In this document: piece after piece, positions 33,300 to 43,148 of the stretch
How positions within the stretch are numbered: the stretch's first letter is position 1
Layout: each line of letters begins with the position of its first letter
NCBI GenBank assembly: GCA_004020875.1
Contig: SAPZ01000001.1
Coordinates: 248,001 to 312,000, forward strand
From: Mesorhizobium sp.
Lineage (GTDB): Bacteria; Pseudomonadota; Alphaproteobacteria; Rhizobiales; Rhizobiaceae
DNA length: 64,000 bases
Direction of reading: 5' to 3'
Notes under the pieces: generated by a model
What the model saw: the letters and a program-made list of their open reading frames with translations, nothing else
The model's database searches: none
What the model was told of the DNA's origin: nothing
Program-made: the position numbers and the translations under genes

Positions 33300-35099
33300 T
33301 CAGCGCTGGACCTTCAGGCCGAGATAGACGCTGTTGGCCGTGTAGTCGCGTCCAGGCAGGTTGCTGGTCAGTTTCTCCGTCCGCACCCTCGTGGTGAGGC
33401 CGGTATAGCGGTTCAGCCACCAGGTCAGCCCGGCCTCGGCGCTCAGGATCAGGTCGTGGCCGTCGGAGCCGGTATAGTCGCGCCAATCGAGGCCAAGTGC
33501 CGAGTTCGCTGTCAGGTTGGCGCGGATTTGCCGCTCGCCCGTCAGCCGGCCCGAATAAAGGATATCGCCGCTCTGACCCGCCGTCGTGGTGGTCTCGACA
33601 TTGGTCTTGCCGGTGAGCCCGATGATGGTGCCGCGTTCTGGCGACCACTTGAGATCGGCATTGATGGATGGCCCGGCGATTGCCGGAAGGCGGCTGTCGT
33701 CGAGCGCCTCGCGCAACCAGCCGACAGAGAATTCGCCCGACAGCTTCTCGCCCATGTCGAGCTCGACGCCGGCGCGCGCGCCAAGCCGCTTCGAGGAACG
33801 CTCAAAGCCATCTGTGTCGAGGCGCTGATCATAGACCCTGCGGCCGAGCTCGACTTCCGTGAAAGGCGTCAGTGCCGGCGAGACCTCATAGCCCGTGCGC
33901 AACGTGGCGGTGTAGAGCGTGTTGTTGCGATCCTTCTGCGATATGCTGGTGCCGTCGGTGAGTTCGGCGTCGCCATAGAAATCATGCGAGACTGCGCCGG
34001 TCAGCGCGTAACGCATCTTGCCGACACTCTTTTCGAGACCGAGGCTGCCGTCCAGGGTCTGGCGCAGCGGCTGTTGGTTGACGCCGGCGATCGCGTCGGG
34101 CGAGGAAGCGGATTCCGGTGCCGCCTCGTAGCCTAGCTTGGCGATGGCGCGCAGCTCGTTGTCGAGATCGACATTGAGCTGACCGTCGATGCGGCCCTGC
34201 GCATCGTTGATCTTCTCGCCTGAGACCGTGTTGCGGAACAGGCCGTGGCCGGTGATCAGAGCCGAATTCTCGCGCCAGTCGGAGGTCGCCGTGAACCGCA
34301 GCGACGTCTCGGACAGAACGGCGGATTTGCCGGTGCTGCTGGAATCAGCATTGGACGTCGCGGTGAAGCCTTGCTCGAGCGTCGGCCGAAAGACAAAGGT
34401 GCCGATCCTGACGCCGGGAGCGGCGAAGGGATCGTCCTCCGGCTTGACCTTCTGGCCGTCGATCGATCCGGTGCGCTCCTGGCCTGGGTCGAGCTTCCGC
34501 TTGTCGACGCTGTCGATGGTGACGGCGCGGCGGTTGCTGCCGTCGTCGTCGGTCGGCGCAGCATCGGTCTGGTCACCGGTGACGGCGATTCCGGCGGTGG
34601 TGGTGCTATCGGTAGACGCGCCCGCTTTCTTCTTGGTCTTCTTCTTGTCGGCGGTCTTGGTGTTCACCTTTGTGTCGGCCTTGGAGTCGTGAGCGCGTTG
34701 AGCCGCCGTCGATGGCCGGCGCGGTTTTGCCGGCTTCGTCGTATCGGCCAATGGATCGTCCGTTGTCTGCGGCTGATCGAAGATGCCGTTCGACGCGCCC
34801 GCCGTCTGGCGGTCATCGGGAACCGCGCCGAGGCTTGCCGGCTGATAGGTCGTCGGTGCCGTGTCCTGGGCGGCCGCGGCGGATGCGTTCTGATCCTGCG
34901 ATCCTTGCGCCCGAAATTGCCTGGCTTTGCGGTGCTGGTCGGCGAGTATGGCCGAGTCGGAAACGTCGCCGCGCAGCTCGGTCTCCTGCGAAAATGCCGG
35001 CGCCGGACGCAGCAAGGCTAACGCGCTCGCCGTCAGTAGCAGTGCTGCGACGGCAATGCCCCTCCGACCGATTTTCGTTTCAGGCTGGCCCCCGGACAT
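33300..35099 (-). CDS. outer membrane beta-barrel protein
   Basis: 599 aa from the ATG giving MSGGQPETKIGRRG (a GTG three codons earlier is also possible). The signal peptide ends near AFSQ at about residue 38. Next comes a long, low-complexity Thr/Asp/Lys-rich segment (about residues 40-235) including repeated KADTKVNTKTADKKKTKKK-type sequence. The last 360 residues form alternating amphipathic strands, starting VFRPTLEQGFTATSN and ending YLGLKVQR. This matches putative beta-barrel porin-2 type proteins. An exported polysaccharide channel or structural role is possible; the neighbours galU and kdsD fit an envelope setting but do not prove it. Confidence 0.85.
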   Translation of the reverse strand: MSGGQPETKIGRRGIAVAALLLTASALALLRPAPAFSQETELRGDVSDSAILADQHRKARQFRAQGSQDQNASAAAAQDTAPTTYQPASLGAVPDDRQTAGASNGIFDQPQTTDDPLADTTKPAKPRRPSTAAQRAHDSKADTKVNTKTADKKKTKKKAGASTDSTTTAGIAVTGDQTDAAPTDDDGSNRRAVTIDSVDKRKLDPGQERTGSIDGQKVKPEDDPFAAPGVRIGTFVFRPTLEQGFTATSNADSSSTGKSAVLSETSLRFTATSDWRENSALITGHGLFRNTVSGEKINDAQGRIDGQLNVDLDNELRAIAKLGYEAAPESASSPDAIAGVNQQPLRQTLDGSLGLEKSVGKMRYALTGAVSHDFYGDAELTDGTSISQKDRNNTLYTATLRTGYEVSPALTPFTEVELGRRVYDQRLDTDGFERSSKRLGARAGVELDMGEKLSGEFSVGWLREALDDSRLPAIAGPSINADLKWSPERGTIIGLTGKTNVETTTTAGQSGDILYSGRLTGERQIRANLTANSALGLDWRDYTGSDGHDLILSAEAGLTWWLNRYTGLTTRVRTEKLTSNLPGRDYTANSVYLGLKVQR

Positions 35100-35155
35100 C
35101 GTCACCACTGCTTGGGCGGCGCGGTCGCGCCATACTTACCGAACCGTAAATGCGG

Positions 35156-35163
35156 ATGGTTAA
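35156..35163. promoter_or_regulatory. TTAACCAT box (possible CtrA half-site)
   Basis: ATGGTTAA on the plus strand lies between divergent outer membrane protein and kdsD genes, 57 bp from the former start. The sequence matches the CtrA short motif, but an 8-mer alone is weak evidence. Confidence 0.3.
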
Positions 35164-35259
35164 CGGAGGGTTGAGAGAGCCGCCTCAGAGCCCCTCCATT
35201 CCGAGGCTCAAGGCAATTCTGTTGGACAGGAGCGCGCCAAAGCGCTAATCGCTTCGCCC

Positions 35260-36261
35260 ATGCATGCGGGGTCCCCAGAAAGAAAGCGGCCGGACAGTCA
35301 GGCTGCGATCGAATCGGCGCTGAGAACAGTGTCGACGGAGCAGGCCGGCATGGCGGCCCTGGCCGCCGGGCTAGCAAACGGACTGGCCGAGCCCTTCGCG
35401 GCGGCCATCGACCTGATTTCACGGATCGACGGCCGCGTTATCGTCACCGGCGTCGGCAAGAGCGGCCATATCGGTTCCAAGATCGCCGCCACGCTGGCCT
35501 CGACAGGCACGCCAGCCTTTTTCGTCCATCCGGCCGAGGCCAATCACGGCGATCTCGGCATGATCGCTCGGGACGACGCCATCATTGCCATGTCCTGGTC
35601 GGGCGAGAGCAAGGAATTGATGGGCATCGTCGCCTATTCCAGGCGCTTTTCCATCCCGCTGATCGCCATCACGTCGGGCGAGAGCTCCGCGCTGGCGCGG
35701 GCCGCCGATGTCGTGCTGTTGCTGCCGCCCGTACCCGAGGCCTGTCCGCATGGGTTGGCGCCCACAACCTCCGCCCTGCTGCAACTCGTCATGGGCGATG
35801 CCTTGGCGATCGCGCTGCTCGAGGCGCGCGGCTTCACCCCGGACCATTTCCGTACCTTCCATCCGGGCGGTCAGCTCGGCGCCAATCTGACTCAGTTGCG
35901 CGAGATCATGCATGTCGGCGAAAGACTGCCGCTGGTGCCGTCGGGAACCGGCATGCGCGAAGCGATCCTGGAATTGTCGCGCAAGGGCTTCGGCTGCGTG
36001 GCGATCACCGCCCCCGACGGCGCGCTGGCCGGCATCATCACCGACGGAGACATCCGCCGCCACATCGCCAGCGACCTGCTTTCCATGAACGTCGATCAGG
36101 TGATGACGAAGAAGCCGAAGACCGCAAGCCCCGACACGCTGGTAGCGACGGCGTTGCAGACGATCAACACCTCCGCCATCACCAGCCTGATGGTGATCGA
36201 GGGCAAACGGCCGGTTGGCCTGGTGCATCTGCACGATCTGCTGCGCATCGGCGCCGCCTAA
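35260..36261 (+). CDS. kdsD: arabinose-5-phosphate isomerase (KdsD/KpsF)
   Basis: Interconverts ribulose 5-phosphate and arabinose 5-phosphate, the first step to KDO for lipopolysaccharide. 333 aa. The SIS domain has GVGKSGHIGSKIAATLASTG near residue 63 and SWSGESKEL near residue 111; PHGLAPTTS near residue 165 is typical of the family. Two CBS domains follow from about residue 205. The annotated ATG lacks a clear ribosome site, so the first 20 or so residues are uncertain. Confidence 0.93.
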   Translation: MHAGSPERKRPDSQAAIESALRTVSTEQAGMAALAAGLANGLAEPFAAAIDLISRIDGRVIVTGVGKSGHIGSKIAATLASTGTPAFFVHPAEANHGDLGMIARDDAIIAMSWSGESKELMGIVAYSRRFSIPLIAITSGESSALARAADVVLLLPPVPEACPHGLAPTTSALLQLVMGDALAIALLEARGFTPDHFRTFHPGGQLGANLTQLREIMHVGERLPLVPSGTGMREAILELSRKGFGCVAITAPDGALAGIITDGDIRRHIASDLLSMNVDQVMTKKPKTASPDTLVATALQTINTSAITSLMVIEGKRPVGLVHLHDLLRIGAA

Positions 36262-36267
36262 ACAAAC

Positions 36268-36732
36268 TCAGATCGCCTCGACGATCAGCTCCAGATCGGT
36301 GTCCGCCGCCCCGGTCACCCGCACCTGCGTGCCGACCGGCAGGTCGGGGCCGGAGACGCGCCACAGCGTGTCGCCGAGCCGGATGCGGCCGCGGCCGTTC
36401 TTGATCGGCTCCGTCAATGTCGCTGTCTTGCCGACCATCTGCGCGCCGCGGCGGTTGAGCAGAGGCTGGTCGACGTTGCCTTGGCGCGACACCGCTATCT
36501 GCCTGCCGACATAGGCCGAGACCACCGCCAGCATGAGGAAAGCCAGCACCTGCACCTGCCAGGTCCAGAAGGCCGCGTGCCAGATTGCCAGCGACACCGC
36601 CCCGATGATGAGGGCCGCAATGCCGATCCACAGCATGAACACGCCGGGCGCCACGACTTCCATCACCAGAAGCACGATGCCGAGAACCATCCAGTTCCAC
36701 GGACCGAGTTCCGAAACGATGCGGTCGATCAT
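36268..36732 (-). CDS. NfeD family protein
   Basis: 154 aa with an N-terminal run of two or three membrane helices (about residues 14-76) and a C-terminal OB-fold-like domain, GRIRLGDTLWRVSGPDLPVG near residue 113. NfeD proteins pair with SPFH/stomatin proteins in membrane quality control. That fits here: the SPFH gene lies 30 bp upstream on the same strand, making a classical qmcA-ybbK-like pair. It lacks the Ser-protease part of long NfeD proteins. Confidence 0.92.
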   Translation of the reverse strand: MIDRIVSELGPWNWMVLGIVLLVMEVVAPGVFMLWIGIAALIIGAVSLAIWHAAFWTWQVQVLAFLMLAVVSAYVGRQIAVSRQGNVDQPLLNRRGAQMVGKTATLTEPIKNGRGRIRLGDTLWRVSGPDLPVGTQVRVTGAADTDLELIVEAI

Positions 36733-36762
36733 TGATGTTCTCCTACCCCAGACGGCGTCACA

Positions 36763-37713
36763 TCAGTTGTCGCTGGGCTTGACGACCGGCGGGCGGGATG
36801 CCTGCCGCTGCGTGCCGGAAGAGCCGTCGCCCTTGAAAACTTCGCGGGCGATCTCGCCGATGCCGCCCAGCGTGCCGATGAGGGATGACGCCTCAAGCGG
36901 CATCAGCACGATCTTGTTGTTGGGCGCAGAGCCGATCTTGGACAGCGCCTCGGTGTATTTCTGGGCGACGAAGTAATTGAGCGCCTGCACGTCGCCCTTG
37001 GCGATGGCTTCCGACACGACCTGGGTCGCCTTGGCTTCGGCTTCCGCCGAGCGCTCGCGCGCTTCAGCATCGCGGAAGGCGGCTTCCCGCCGACCCTCGG
37101 CCTCGAGGATCTGCGATTGCTTCAAGCCCTCGGCGGCGAGGATCTGGGCGCGCTTGTTGCGCTCGGCCGTCATTTGGCGGCCCATCGATTCAATAAGATT
37201 GGCCGGTGGGTTGATGTCCTTGATCTCGACGCGTGTGATCTTGATGCCCCAGGGGTGCGCCGCCTCGTCGACGACGCGCAGCAGGCGCTCGTTGATGGCG
37301 TCGCGATTGGAAAGCAATTCGTCGAGATCCATCGAGCCCATGACGGTACGGATGTTGGTCATGGTGAGGTTGAGGATGGCGTTCTGCAGGCCTGAGACCT
37401 GGTAGGCTGCCTGTGCGGCGTTGAGGATCTGAAAGAAGGCGATGCCGTCGACGCCGACGATGGCGTTATCGCGCGTGATGATCTCCTGCGTCGGGACATC
37501 GAGCACCTGTTCCATCATGTTCATCTTGGCACCGATGCGCTCGAAGATGGGGTTGATGATGTTGAGGCCGGGGGTCAGTGTCTTGGTGTAACGGCCGAAG
37601 CGCTCCACCGTGTAATTGTAACCTTGCGGCACCGTCCTTATGCCCTTGAAAAGCAGAATGATGACCAGGAAAACAAGAACAATGATGGCAATATCGAAAC
37701 CGCTAAAGCCCAT
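36763..37713 (-). CDS. SPFH domain / band 7 protein (QmcA/stomatin type)
   Basis: 316 aa with a single N-terminal membrane anchor (residues 5-25), then the SPFH domain beginning [19 protein letters not shown]. The conserved [19 protein letters not shown] is near residue 73. An Ala/Glu-rich coiled coil (about residues 195-255) mediates oligomerisation. Known relatives form ring-like membrane scaffolds and modulate FtsH. It is encoded with an NfeD partner. GGGAGAAACGAA precedes the ATG. Confidence 0.94.
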   Translation of the reverse strand: MGFSGFDIAIIVLVFLVIILLFKGIRTVPQGYNYTVERFGRYTKTLTPGLNIINPIFERIGAKMNMMEQVLDVPTQEIITRDNAIVGVDGIAFFQILNAAQAAYQVSGLQNAILNLTMTNIRTVMGSMDLDELLSNRDAINERLLRVVDEAAHPWGIKITRVEIKDINPPANLIESMGRQMTAERNKRAQILAAEGLKQSQILEAEGRREAAFRDAEARERSAEAEAKATQVVSEAIAKGDVQALNYFVAQKYTEALSKIGSAPNNKIVLMPLEASSLIGTLGGIGEIAREVFKGDGSSGTQRQASRPPVVKPSDN

Positions 37714-37848
37714 TTCGTTTCTCCCTCAAAGGCGGCGACCTCCGGAATCACTTAAGTGTGTTTCCGTAACGTTACAATCGGGTGATCGCCAATATTGGTT
37801 TGGCGGCGAGTTTTGCGCAGCAGCTTCAAAGCCTGTCGATGAAGCCGG

Positions 37849-38913
37849 TCACACCCAGCCGGAAAGCTCGCGCCGGACCAGCGCCTCGATGACCGCCATG
37901 CCCTCGGCGCTGTCGTTGAGGCAGGGGATATGGGCGAAGTTCTTGCCGCCGGCGTGATGGAAGGTTTCGGCCGCTTCGCGGCCGATCTCGTCCAGCGTCT
38001 CAATGCAGTCGACGGAAAAGCCCGGATTGACGACGGCGATGGATTTCACCCCATCCTTCGCCAGCTTCTCGACCGTGACATCGGTATAGGGCTGCAGCCA
38101 TTCCTGAGCGCCGAAGCGCGACTGGAAGGTGGTGATGAGCCTGTTCTCGTCCCAGCCAAGCCTTGCCCGAAGCAGCCTGGTCGTCTTCAGGCAATGGCAA
38201 TGGTAGGGGTCACCCTTCTCGAAGTAAGGTTTCGGGATGCCGTGGTAGGATGCGATAACGACCTCCGGCTTGAAGTCCAAGGTCGCAAGATGCCGCTCGA
38301 TCGAATGAGCGAGAGCCTCGATGTAGACCGGTTCATCGTAATAGGGCGGCACGCTGCGGATCGCCGGCGCGTTTCTGATCTTCATCAGCGCGCGGAACAG
38401 CTGGTCGTTGGCGGTCGCCGTGGTCGTTGCCGAATACTGCGGATATACCGGGAAGGACAGGATACGGTCGCAACCCTGCTCGACCAGCTTTTGCGCGACA
38501 CTTGCCGTTGAAGGATTGCCGTAGCGCATCGCCCAATCGACCACGACGTTCGAGTGATCGGCGAGGGCAACGGCGAGCTTCTCTGCCTGGGAACGGGTGA
38601 AGGTGCGCAGTGGCGACTCGTTCTTCTCCCGGTTCCAGATCCTGGCATAGTTGGCGCCGGACTTTTTCGGCCGGGTGGTCAGAACGAGGCCGTAAAGGAT
38701 CGGGTACCAGATGGCCTTGTTGAGCTCGATGACGCGCGGGTCGGAGAGGAATTCCCTAAGGTACCGCCACATCGGCGCGAATTCGATTCCGTCGGGTGTG
38801 CCGAGATTGATCAGCATGACGCCGATCTTACCCTGCTTCACCGCCGGGTGGCCGGCAGGCAGCAGACCAGCGGTCCTCGCAGTGTTGACATTGGTGGGGG
38901 TGGCAAGCGTCAT
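37849..38913 (-). CDS. hemH: ferrochelatase
   Basis: Inserts Fe2+ into protoporphyrin IX, the last step of haem synthesis; 354 aa. I start at ATG 38913 (CGGAGA upstream) rather than the adjacent TTG. Family motifs are VMLINLGTPDG near residue 31, the catalytic His in IASYHGIPKPYFEKGDPYH near residue 212, and the catalytic Glu in GFSVDCIETLDEIGREA near residue 290. No iron-regulatory box was recognised upstream. Confidence 0.95.
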   Translation of the reverse strand: MTLATPTNVNTARTAGLLPAGHPAVKQGKIGVMLINLGTPDGIEFAPMWRYLREFLSDPRVIELNKAIWYPILYGLVLTTRPKKSGANYARIWNREKNESPLRTFTRSQAEKLAVALADHSNVVVDWAMRYGNPSTASVAQKLVEQGCDRILSFPVYPQYSATTTATANDQLFRALMKIRNAPAIRSVPPYYDEPVYIEALAHSIERHLATLDFKPEVVIASYHGIPKPYFEKGDPYHCHCLKTTRLLRARLGWDENRLITTFQSRFGAQEWLQPYTDVTVEKLAKDGVKSIAVVNPGFSVDCIETLDEIGREAAETFHHAGGKNFAHIPCLNDSAEGMAVIEALVRRELSGWV

Positions 38914-39003
38914 CAACGGTCTCCGATAGCGGCGCGGAAACTAGCGATGCCCTGCCGGATTTCAATGCCGCGTCTGGCCGCACCTTATCGTGTTTGGCAC
39001 CGG

Positions 39004-39034
39004 AAAAGGAACACCGCCCGTCTCCGGGCGGTGT
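39004..39034 (-). terminator. rho-independent terminator of the 5'-nucleotidase gene
   Basis: The 10-bp perfect stem ACACCGCCCG/CGGGCGGTGT (loop TCTC on the plus strand) is followed on the minus strand by TCCTTTTCC. It sits 20 bp past the stop codon at 39055. Confidence 0.75.
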
Positions 39035-39054
39035 CATGAATTCCGGGTGTCCGC

Positions 39055-41001
39055 TTACTTCGCAGCCGGCGGAATGGTCAACGTCGCGCCCAGCGGCAGG
39101 CGGCGGGGCTTGTAATCCTTGTTGGCCTCGGAGATGAGCTTCCACTTGGTAGCGTCGCCATAGGCTTTCCTGGCCAGGTCCCAATAAGTATCGCCGGCAG
39201 CGACGGTGTGGCTGGTTTCTGCCGGCTTGGCTTCAGCAGGTTTGGCCGGCTCGGCGGCGGGAGCCGGGGTCGCCGGTGCGGCCTCGGCCGGCTTTGCTGC
39301 CTCGGCCGCAGGCGCCTGGGTGGCGGCCGGAGCGGTCTCGGCAGGCTTTGCCGGTTCCGCGGGCTTGGCCGGCTCGGCCGCCGCCGTCGTTGCCGCAATC
39401 TCGGTGATGCGGCCGTCGAGCTTCGGCGTGTAGGGCCGATGAGCGCCGAGATAGTCGGCCACCACCTGCTCCAGGCCGGGACCATAATCATAGGCGTCCG
39501 TGGCCTTCTCGGCGAAGACCTTGTACCCGTCGCCGCCCTGGCGGACATAGTTGTTGGTGGCGACCAGATACTGCTTGTCGGGATTGATCGGCGTCCAGGC
39601 GCCGTTCTCCATCACTTCGACCGATTTGACGCGGCCGGCATTGGGCGCGACCGACTTGTCGAAGGAATATTTCAGCCCGGCGACCTGCGGGAAGCGGCCG
39701 GCACCGTCCTCGACCTGGCTGAGGCCGCTTTCGAGGCCCGCGACCAGGTCCTTGCCCGAAATCTTGAAGGTGGCCAGCGTGTTCTGGAACGGCAGCACGG
39801 TCAGCACCTCGCCCATGGTCACCGTGCCCTGGTCGATCGACGCACGCAGGCCGCCGCCATTGGAGATGACGATTTCGACGCCCTGGCCCTTGGTGCGGTC
39901 TAGGATGGCGTCGGAGACGAGATTGCCCATCTCGCATTCGCGCGCGCGGCAATTCTCGCGGCTGCCGTCGATCGCCTTGGTGGTCTCGGCCACTTCCTTG
40001 TTCTTCAGCGCCTCGATTGGCGCGCCGAGTTCCTTGATGCGGGCAAGAACAGCGGGATCGGGCGTGATCGACTTGTCGAGATAGATCGGGGCGCCGCTGG
40101 CTTCCTTGACGTTGCCGTTGTCGTCGAAAACGACCTTGAACTCGCCGAGATATTTCGAATAGGACGCCGCTTGCACTACCGGCACCTTGGAGCCGTCCGG
40201 ATTATCGACCATGGTCGGGTAGGGGCCTTCGGCCTTCGGGTCGGTGTTGGACAGAAGCGTGTGGCTGTGGCCGCCGACCACCACGTCGATACCCGGGATC
40301 TTGGCGATCACGTCGCGTTCGCGCCTGTAGCCGATGTGGGTGACGGCGATAATCTTGTTGATGCCTTGCGCCTTGAGCTTCTCGACTTCGGCCGTGATCG
40401 ATTTGACGTCGTCGGCAATGGCGATGTTCGGACCGGGCGAGGCGAGTTCCGGCGTGTCGTTGGTGACGGCGCCGATGATGCCGATCTTCTGGCCGCCGAC
40501 CTCGACAATGATCGAAGGCTTGAACTTGCCGGCGGCGCCGGACTTGTCGTTGGGCACGACATTGGCGCTGACGACCGGGAACTTAGCTTTGTCGAGGAAA
40601 GGCGCAAGCGCTGTCTCGCCATCGTCGAATTCGTGGTTGCCGAGCGTTACCGCGTCGGGCTTGATCTGGTTGAGGAACTCCTCTTCCACTGCGCCCTTGT
40701 AGGTGGTGTAGAACAGCGAGCCCTGGAAACTGTCGCCGGCATTGAGCAAGAGCACGTTCTGCCCTTCGAGCTTCTTGCGCTCCTCAGCGATCGCGGTGAT
40801 CAGCCGGCCGGCGCCGCCGATGCATTCGCCCTTGGTCTCCTCTTCGGCGGAACAGGTCGACTCGTATTTGTTGTTGCCTTCGATACGGCTGTGCCAGTCG
40901 TTGAAATGCAGAATGTTCAATGTATAGTCGGCAAAGGACACGCCGGCCGACAGGCCAAGCGTCGAAGCGGACAGGGCTAGGATGGCGGCAATCTTCTTCA
41001 T
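39055..41001 (-). CDS. periplasmic 5'-nucleotidase / metallophosphatase with C-terminal LysM domain
   Basis: Removes phosphate from nucleotides in the periplasm; 648 aa from the ATG giving MKKIAAILALSAST, where a signal peptide ends at VSFADY. Metal-site motifs in order: LHFNDWH near residue 31, NAGDSFQGS near 81, GNHEFDDG near 118, THIGYRRE near 225 and GGHSHTLL near 245. The C-terminal nucleotidase domain has NGGGLRA near 390 and TNNYVRQGGDG near 490. An Ala/Pro/Lys/Glu linker (about 530-595) leads to a LysM domain ending the protein, which should anchor it to peptidoglycan. An upstream in-frame extension of 46 residues is rejected. Confidence 0.93.
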   Translation of the reverse strand: MKKIAAILALSASTLGLSAGVSFADYTLNILHFNDWHSRIEGNNKYESTCSAEEETKGECIGGAGRLITAIAEERKKLEGQNVLLLNAGDSFQGSLFYTTYKGAVEEEFLNQIKPDAVTLGNHEFDDGETALAPFLDKAKFPVVSANVVPNDKSGAAGKFKPSIIVEVGGQKIGIIGAVTNDTPELASPGPNIAIADDVKSITAEVEKLKAQGINKIIAVTHIGYRRERDVIAKIPGIDVVVGGHSHTLLSNTDPKAEGPYPTMVDNPDGSKVPVVQAASYSKYLGEFKVVFDDNGNVKEASGAPIYLDKSITPDPAVLARIKELGAPIEALKNKEVAETTKAIDGSRENCRARECEMGNLVSDAILDRTKGQGVEIVISNGGGLRASIDQGTVTMGEVLTVLPFQNTLATFKISGKDLVAGLESGLSQVEDGAGRFPQVAGLKYSFDKSVAPNAGRVKSVEVMENGAWTPINPDKQYLVATNNYVRQGGDGYKVFAEKATDAYDYGPGLEQVVADYLGAHRPYTPKLDGRITEIAATTAAAEPAKPAEPAKPAETAPAATQAPAAEAAKPAEAAPATPAPAAEPAKPAEAKPAETSHTVAAGDTYWDLARKAYGDATKWKLISEANKDYKPRRLPLGATLTIPPAAK

Positions 41002-41137
41002 CTTCGTCTCCCGGATAAGCTGACTTCGACGGTGCTTAACGCTTTCGCTTGACCGGAAAATAACAGTCAGCGTCGGATCATGTTCACATCGGGTCCTGAC
41101 CGATGCAAGCACAAATGGGGGAGATATTTGCCGGCAC

Positions 41138-41170
41138 AAAAAAGGACGGCGGTTCGCGCCGCCGTCCTTT
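41138..41170 (-). terminator. rho-independent terminator of the Omp10-like gene
   Basis: A 9-bp perfect stem, GGACGGCGG/CCGCCGTCC, with a 6-nt loop. It is followed on the minus strand by a run of six T and lies 28 bp after the stop at 41198. Confidence 0.85.
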
Positions 41171-41197
41171 CAAAGAGCCCTAAACTAGCCGGATCGT

Positions 41198-41575
41198 TCA
41201 GCTGCGCCGCATGAATACGAAATTCTTGCCGGCGGCATCAGTGCAGTTGAGCTGATTGATGGAGATCAGCAGGCAGTTGGTATGGATCGGCGTCTGGCGA
41301 ACCAGCGAGGTGCCCGTGATCTCGAGCGACGTTCCGCCGGTCATAGTGTAAGTGCCTTCGGCAAACTTCTCGCCGGTTTCAGCTGCCACGGTCGTGAACT
41401 TTCCGCCGTTGAACGTAGAGACGGCCTTGCCGGTGCCGTCGATCCACGATCCCTCGACCCCTTTTGGCGCGGCCCCCATCGAAGGCTGGTCGGAAGGGCC
41501 GGTGGTGGTGCAGGCGGCGGCCGCCAGAAGGCTTGCCGCGGCGCCCGCCGAAAGCAGTTTGCGCGCAATAGTCAT
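41198..41575 (-). CDS. omp10: Omp10-like outer membrane lipoprotein (AprI/Inh protease-inhibitor fold)
   Basis: 125 aa. The signal peptide ends in LAAAAC (lipid Cys near residue 22). The mature part follows the Brucella Omp10 pattern: GVEGSWID, then STFNGGKFTTVAAETGEK, AEGTY, SLVRQT, CLLISINQLNCTDAAG. Two cysteines in the C-terminal half match a disulfide in the beta-barrel inhibitor fold. Brucella Omp10 is a minor outer membrane lipoprotein needed for full fitness; the molecular role is unclear. Its own terminator follows. Confidence 0.82.
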   Translation of the reverse strand: MTIARKLLSAGAAASLLAAAACTTTGPSDQPSMGAAPKGVEGSWIDGTGKAVSTFNGGKFTTVAAETGEKFAEGTYTMTGGTSLEITGTSLVRQTPIHTNCLLISINQLNCTDAAGKNFVFMRRS

Positions 41576-41660
41576 ATGTTGGTCCTCTCCTCGGTCCGCA
41601 TCTTCTCAATCGCCCGATTTCCGGGCGATTGCAAGGCGCTGCGTCTGGTCAGCCCCGGCG

Positions 41661-43106
41661 CTATCGGACCAGAATGTTGCGGAACTGCCACGGGTCGTCC
41701 TTGTCCAGGTCCTCCGGGAAGAGGCCCGGGCGATTGTCCAGAGGAGTCCAGTCGGTGTAGTAGCCCCTGACTGGCCCGAGATAAGGCGACTGCACCTCGA
41801 GGCAGCGCCGGTAATCCATCTCGTCGGCTTCCACGATGCCAGCGGCCGGATTCTCGAGGGCCCAGACCATGCCGGCGAGCACCGCCGAGGTCACCTGCAG
41901 GCCCGTTGCGTTCTGGTAGGGGGCGAGCTTGCGCGCCTCGGCAAGCGACAGCTGCGAGCCGTACCAGTAGGCGTTCTTGTCGTGGCCGTAGAGCAGCACG
42001 CCGAGCTCGTCGATGCCGTCGACCAGTTCGTTCTCGTCGAGCACGTGGTGAACCGGCTGCGGCTTGCCGGCGGCGCCGAACATCTCGTCGAGCGACAGCA
42101 TGGCGTCGTTGCAGGGATGGTAGGCGTAATGGCAGGTGGGGCGGTATTGGACCTTGCCCTTCTTCGAGCGCACGGTGAAGAAGTCGGCGATCGAGATCGA
42201 CTCGTTATGCGTCACCAGGAGGCCGTATTGCGCGCCCGGCGTCGGGCACCAGCTGCGCACGCGCGTGTTGGCGCCGGGCTGTTCCAGATAGATCGCCGCC
42301 TTGGAGCCGTGCTTGTGCCTCTTGCCGTTCTTCGGCATCCAGGTTTCATGGGTGCCCCAGCCGAGCTCGGCCGGCTGCAGGCCTTCCGAGATGAAGCCTT
42401 CGACCGACCAGGTGTTCCAGAACACGTTCATCGGCTTCGGCTTCTTGGTGCGCTGGGTGTCGCGCTCGGCGATGTGGATGCCCTTGACGCCGGCCTTCTT
42501 CATCAGCCTGGCCCAGCCCTCGCGGTCTTCCTGCGCGGGCTCGGAAAACTCGAGCCCGAGGTCGGTGGCGAGGTTGACCAGCGCCTTCTTGACGAACCAC
42601 GAGACCATGCCGGGATTGGCACCGCAGGTGGAGACCGCAGTCGGGCCGCCAGGCTTGTCCTGCTTTTCCTTGATCATCGCCTCGCGCAGCGCGTAGTTGG
42701 TGCGGCTGGCATTGTCGGCCTCGGCGTTGAAATAGAAGCCCAGCCACGGCTCCACGACGGTGTCGATGTAAAGCACGCCAAGCTTGCGGCACAATTTCAT
42801 CAGGTCCACCGAGCCGGTGTCGACCGACAGGTTGACGCAAAAGCCCTGGCCGCCGCCATTAGTCAGAAGCGGCGTGAGCAGCTTCTTGTAATTCTTCTCA
42901 GTCACAGCGTCCTGCATGAAGGTGATGCCGCGCTCGTCGAGCAGCTTGCGGTCGGTGTCGAGAGGGTCGATGACCGTCATGCGCGACTTGTCGAACTTGA
43001 AATGGCGTTCGATCAGCGGCAGCGTTCCCCGCCCGATCGAGCCGAAGCCGATCATCACGACGGGACCGGTGATTTCACCGTAAACGGGCCAGTTTTCATT
43101 CGCCAT
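41661..43106 (-). CDS. hss: homospermidine synthase
   Basis: Makes sym-homospermidine from putrescine with NAD+, the dominant polyamine route in many rhizobia; 481 aa, matching known bacterial enzymes. The start is the ATG giving MANENWPVYGEITG. The Rossmann motif is VVMIGFGSIGRG near residue 16. Family blocks include STCGANPGMVSWFVKKAL near residue 165 and TWSVEGFISEGLQPAELGWG near residue 230. A hairpin at 43149-43164 in the leader may end the upstream transcript. Confidence 0.94.
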   Translation of the reverse strand: MANENWPVYGEITGPVVMIGFGSIGRGTLPLIERHFKFDKSRMTVIDPLDTDRKLLDERGITFMQDAVTEKNYKKLLTPLLTNGGGQGFCVNLSVDTGSVDLMKLCRKLGVLYIDTVVEPWLGFYFNAEADNASRTNYALREAMIKEKQDKPGGPTAVSTCGANPGMVSWFVKKALVNLATDLGLEFSEPAQEDREGWARLMKKAGVKGIHIAERDTQRTKKPKPMNVFWNTWSVEGFISEGLQPAELGWGTHETWMPKNGKRHKHGSKAAIYLEQPGANTRVRSWCPTPGAQYGLLVTHNESISIADFFTVRSKKGKVQYRPTCHYAYHPCNDAMLSLDEMFGAAGKPQPVHHVLDENELVDGIDELGVLLYGHDKNAYWYGSQLSLAEARKLAPYQNATGLQVTSAVLAGMVWALENPAAGIVEADEMDYRRCLEVQSPYLGPVRGYYTDWTPLDNRPGLFPEDLDKDDPWQFRNILVR

Positions 43107-43148
43107 TTTTTCGCACACTCCTTCAAACACGCGCAAAACCGGGCGCCT

